64,000 bases of DNA. It comes from Atrina japonica. Taxonomy: Eukaryota > Mollusca > Bivalvia > Pterioida > Pinnidae. The translations under genes were made by a program, and so were the position numbers. The DNA is taken from assembly GCA_030159075.1 (NCBI GenBank), contig BROG01000128.1, positions 1,106,501 to 1,170,500 on the forward strand, read 5' to 3'. How positions within the stretch are numbered: position 1 is the first letter of the stretch; every line of letters starts with the position of its first letter. Positions 61,355 to 64,000 of this stretch are shown here, in pieces. A model generated the notes under the pieces. It was not told where the DNA came from. It did no database searches and saw only the letters and a program-made list of their open reading frames with translations.

Positions 61355-62336
61355 TAGAGGTAAAGGGGAAGTTTAGAGGATCACCCCCTACCTATACACA
61401 TCAGTCAGTTAAACAGTTACCAATAGACAGCTGTATATATACTACTAGAGGTAGAGGGGAAGTTTAGAGGATCACCCCCTACCTATACACAAAAGTCAGT
61501 TAAACAGTTACCAATAGACAGCTGTATATATACTACTAGAGGTAAAGGGGAAGTTTAGAGGATCACCCCTACCTATACACATCAGTCAGTTAAACAGTTA
61601 CCAATAGACAGCTGTATATATACTACTAGAGGTAAAGGGGAAGTTTAGAGGATCACCCCCTACCTATACACAAAAGTCAGTTTAACAGTTACTGATAGAC
61701 TTCTGTATACTACTAGAGGTAAAGGCAAAGTTTAGAGGATCACCCCCTACCTATACACAAAAGTCAGTTTAACAGTTACCAATAGACAGCTGTATATATA
61801 CTACTAGAGGTAAAGGGGAAGTTTAGAGGATCACCCCTACCTATACACATCAGTCAGTTAAACAGTTACCAATAGACAGCTGTATATATACTACTAGAGG
61901 TAGAGGGGAAGTTTAGAGGATCACCCCCTACCTATACACAAAAGTCAGTTTAACAGTTACCGATAGACTGCTGTATATATACTACTAGAGGTAGAGGGGA
62001 AGTTTAGAGGATCACCCCTACCTATACACATCAGTCAGTTAAACAGTTACCAATAGACAGCTGTATATATACTACTAGAGGTAGAGGGGAAGTTTAGAGG
62101 ATCACCCCTACCTATACACATCAGTCAGTTAAACAGTTACCAATAGACAGCTGTATATATACTACTAGAGGTAGAGGGGAAGTTTAGAGGATCACCCCCT
62201 ACCTATACACAAAAGTCAGTTAAACAGTTACCAATAGACAGCTGTATATATACTACTAGAGGTAAAGGGGAAGTTTAGAGGATCACCCCCTACCTATACA
62301 CAAAAGTCAGTTTAACAGTTACTGATAGACTTCCGT
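61355..62336. repeat. 91-bp minisatellite, about 11 units
   Basis: The unit is CTAGAGGTAGAGGGGAAGTT, TAGAGGATCACCCCCTACCT, ATACACAAAAGTCAGTTAAA, CAGTTACCAATAGACAGCTG, TATATATACTA. Two alternative middle parts (CACAAAAGT / CACATCAGT) recur in runs. Two units carry the shortened ACTTCTGTATACTA end. Confidence 0.95.
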
Positions 62337-62572
62337 ATACTGTATATCTGCAAATTTTTCCTCCCATTTAATTTTTGCCATGTTCACCCTCAGATGGGAG
62401 GGCAAATTTAAAATGAAGGCAAAATTTTCAAGCCAAATAATTGAAGCATAGACATTCATGTCATCCCTGTGGTTTAGTGAAAATTTAAGACGGGATGAAT
62501 AGTTTTTCTATCTTAAAAGGGCGAAAATAAGCAGGGGCGAAAATAAGCCGAGGCAATTTTTCCAGGTATACA
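62336..62572. mobile_element. degraded TTTTCGCCC-type MITE
   Basis: GGGCGAAAATAAGC at the right and AATTTTTCCTCCCATTTAAT at the left, with ATGGGAGGGCAAATTTAAAA inside, resemble the 30566-30757 element, but the ends are diverged. Confidence 0.5.
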
Positions 62573-62669
62573 TTATCAACTTATTGATTCATGAAACATG
62601 AGTGCACATACTCTGCGGATCATCTGTCTGTTCAGTTGCGCGGGATCATGCAGGTGGTTTGGCAAAGAA

Positions 62670-62870
62670 AACAATTGAATTACAAATGGTTTTAGACTGA
62701 TTTCATCATCCAATTGGGTGTTATGACATTGAATTACAAATGGTTTTAGACCGATTTCATCATCCAATTGGGTGTTATGACATTGAATTACAAATGGTTT
62801 TAGACTGATTTCATCATCCAATTGGGTGTTATGACATTGAATTACAAATGGTTTTAGACTGCATGTTATG
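62670..62870. repeat. 54-bp minisatellite, 4 units
   Basis: TTGAATTACAAATGGTTTTA, GACTGATTTCATCATCCAAT, TGGGTGTTATGACA repeated. The last unit is partial. The - strand open frame is a shadow. Confidence 0.95.
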
Positions 62871-62879
62871 ACGTTCATT

Positions 62880-64000
62880 TTAAAGGTACCATTTTTATAG
62901 AGAGAAGAGAGAGAGTGTATGTGTATAAATTCTCTAAAATATTTATATTTCCATTTTACCATGTATTTTGTTTTAATAAGAAATACAGAGAAATAAAAAG
63001 CATTAAATCTAATTAAAACTATATAGTTTAGTGGCTAACCTACTGGTTCTCTTACTCAATACCATAGGACGTGGTGTTGTACAGTCATTTTCCAAATTAA
63101 ACGAAAATTACAGCAACAAAAAGCTAAGAAGGTACTTTGTAATAAAATTTTGGGCACAGTGATTGGTGTAGAGATAATAGAAAATCTCTCCTGACAAATG
63201 CCCTTGGCTAATTCCTTTAGGTTAGAATTGGAAGACAACAAAACATTTATTTATATATAGAATTACATATACGAATAATTTAGAGAAGGTATATTCCAAG
63301 TGACACAAAAGTATATAAATACAATAATATTGGTTTTCCTGATGAACTAAGAACCCTCACGCATATTCATCAACATTTGGTTTAGTTATCACTTTTTTAT
63401 TATTATTTTTTATTGCTATAGCTTCCCCATGGAATGAGTATCAATGCTGTAATATTTGGAAGTCCATCACCTTCTTTAATATTTTCAGCTTACCTTTACT
63501 TTTCATATAATTTGAAAATTTGTACTCTCACTTATATCGCTTTTTTTCTCTTCATTTTACCACACATTTTGATTCACATCAAATTTGGTTTGGAACAGAG
63601 GATCGTAAGCGGCTTCATATTTTGATGGTGTCTTGTTTGTTATGCATATTATTTTATATAATCATTCTTAAAAAGTGGTAAAAGTTTCTGAAGTTTAATC
63701 ATCTGTTTGATTTTTTTTTCTATACTTTTTTTAGCAGAATGAATAATGAATGAGATTAAGGGCCAGTTAACTGTTTCAACAGCTAAGTACCTGTATCTAA
63801 ATGGCATGTTCCAGTCTGTTTTTTTAGACTGGTATTGAATGGGATTAAAATCAGTTAGTCCTGAGTCTTGCAATAACTCACCACACCCTGAAAACAATAG
63901 ACTTCTTTGTAAATCAATAGTTTAGGTCTGTCCAAATGTGTTTATAGGGGTAAATGAGTTTGCTTCTCAATATTCCTAGCCTCCTCTTGAAAAAAAAATT
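62880..64000. other. non-coding end of window
   Basis: No arrays or exons were found. A GGGGTAAATGAGTT motif at 63947 belongs to the small dispersed repeat of 20928/44705. No anoctamin exon with the expected RSRIV-like segment was found. Confidence 0.5.

Noticed and set aside
1..64000. CRISPR-like array interpretation of short regular repeats (for example 35-bp or 36-bp arrays)
   Set aside because: Units abut directly without unique spacers, there are no cas genes, and the context is eukaryotic with introns.

Overview
This window looks like AT-rich, non-coding-dominated animal nuclear DNA, most likely from a mollusc and probably a bivalve. That assignment is inference. It rests on tRNA-derived SINEs whose 3' tails resemble bivalve SINE families, Helitron-like repeats carrying internal satellites, a very high density of ACATGT/TACATGTA motifs, and many unrelated minisatellites. 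No ribosomal RNA, CRISPR array, prokaryotic operon or intact transposase gene was seen, and no free-standing functional tRNA gene was found.

The only convincing cellular gene is on the + strand: the 5' coding part of an anoctamin (TMEM16) family protein. Eight exons join in one frame: 21559-21642, 38475-38567, 42179-42240, 45186-45212, 49973-50047, 55185-55358, 56525-56623 and 57894-58036. They encode about 251 residues. First comes a proline-rich then acidic cytoplasmic N-terminus, then the conserved anoctamin N-terminal (dimerisation) domain. The initiator Met lies upstream of 21559 in an exon I could not identify. The membrane segments lie beyond 64000. Three further exon candidates fit the phases. 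One is a possible alternative first exon at 52352-52423 that splices in phase 0 onto the anoctamin domain, with a TATA-like box 50 bp upstream. The second is a possible cassette exon at 48463-48540. The third is a doubtful ninth exon at 58698-58754.

Region by region: 1-21558 is 5' flank or upstream intron. It holds a Tigger-like transposase remnant (about 2.7-3.1 kb), a 74-bp satellite interrupted by a probable solo LTR and a SINE, a 1.5-kb terminal-inverted-repeat transposon inserted in a 35-bp satellite, and 63-bp and 27-bp minisatellites. The 16.8-kb intron 21643-38474 carries 34-, 36-, 20-, 106- and 79-bp arrays, several MITEs and SINEs, and a 51-base poly-C run. Introns between 38568 and 58036 carry Helitron-like repeats, a probable assembly duplication at a (TA)n tract, foldback MITEs, a CCAAT-containing 27-bp array just upstream of the candidate internal promoter, and four SINE copies. 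After 58036 there are more arrays (91 bp, 54 bp) and MITEs but no recognisable exon.

Nearly all long open frames here are by-products of tandem arrays whose period is a multiple of three, so they were not called as genes. One 36-bp array (22717-23268, - strand frame) is worth a second look because its variants are mostly silent or conservative in one frame.
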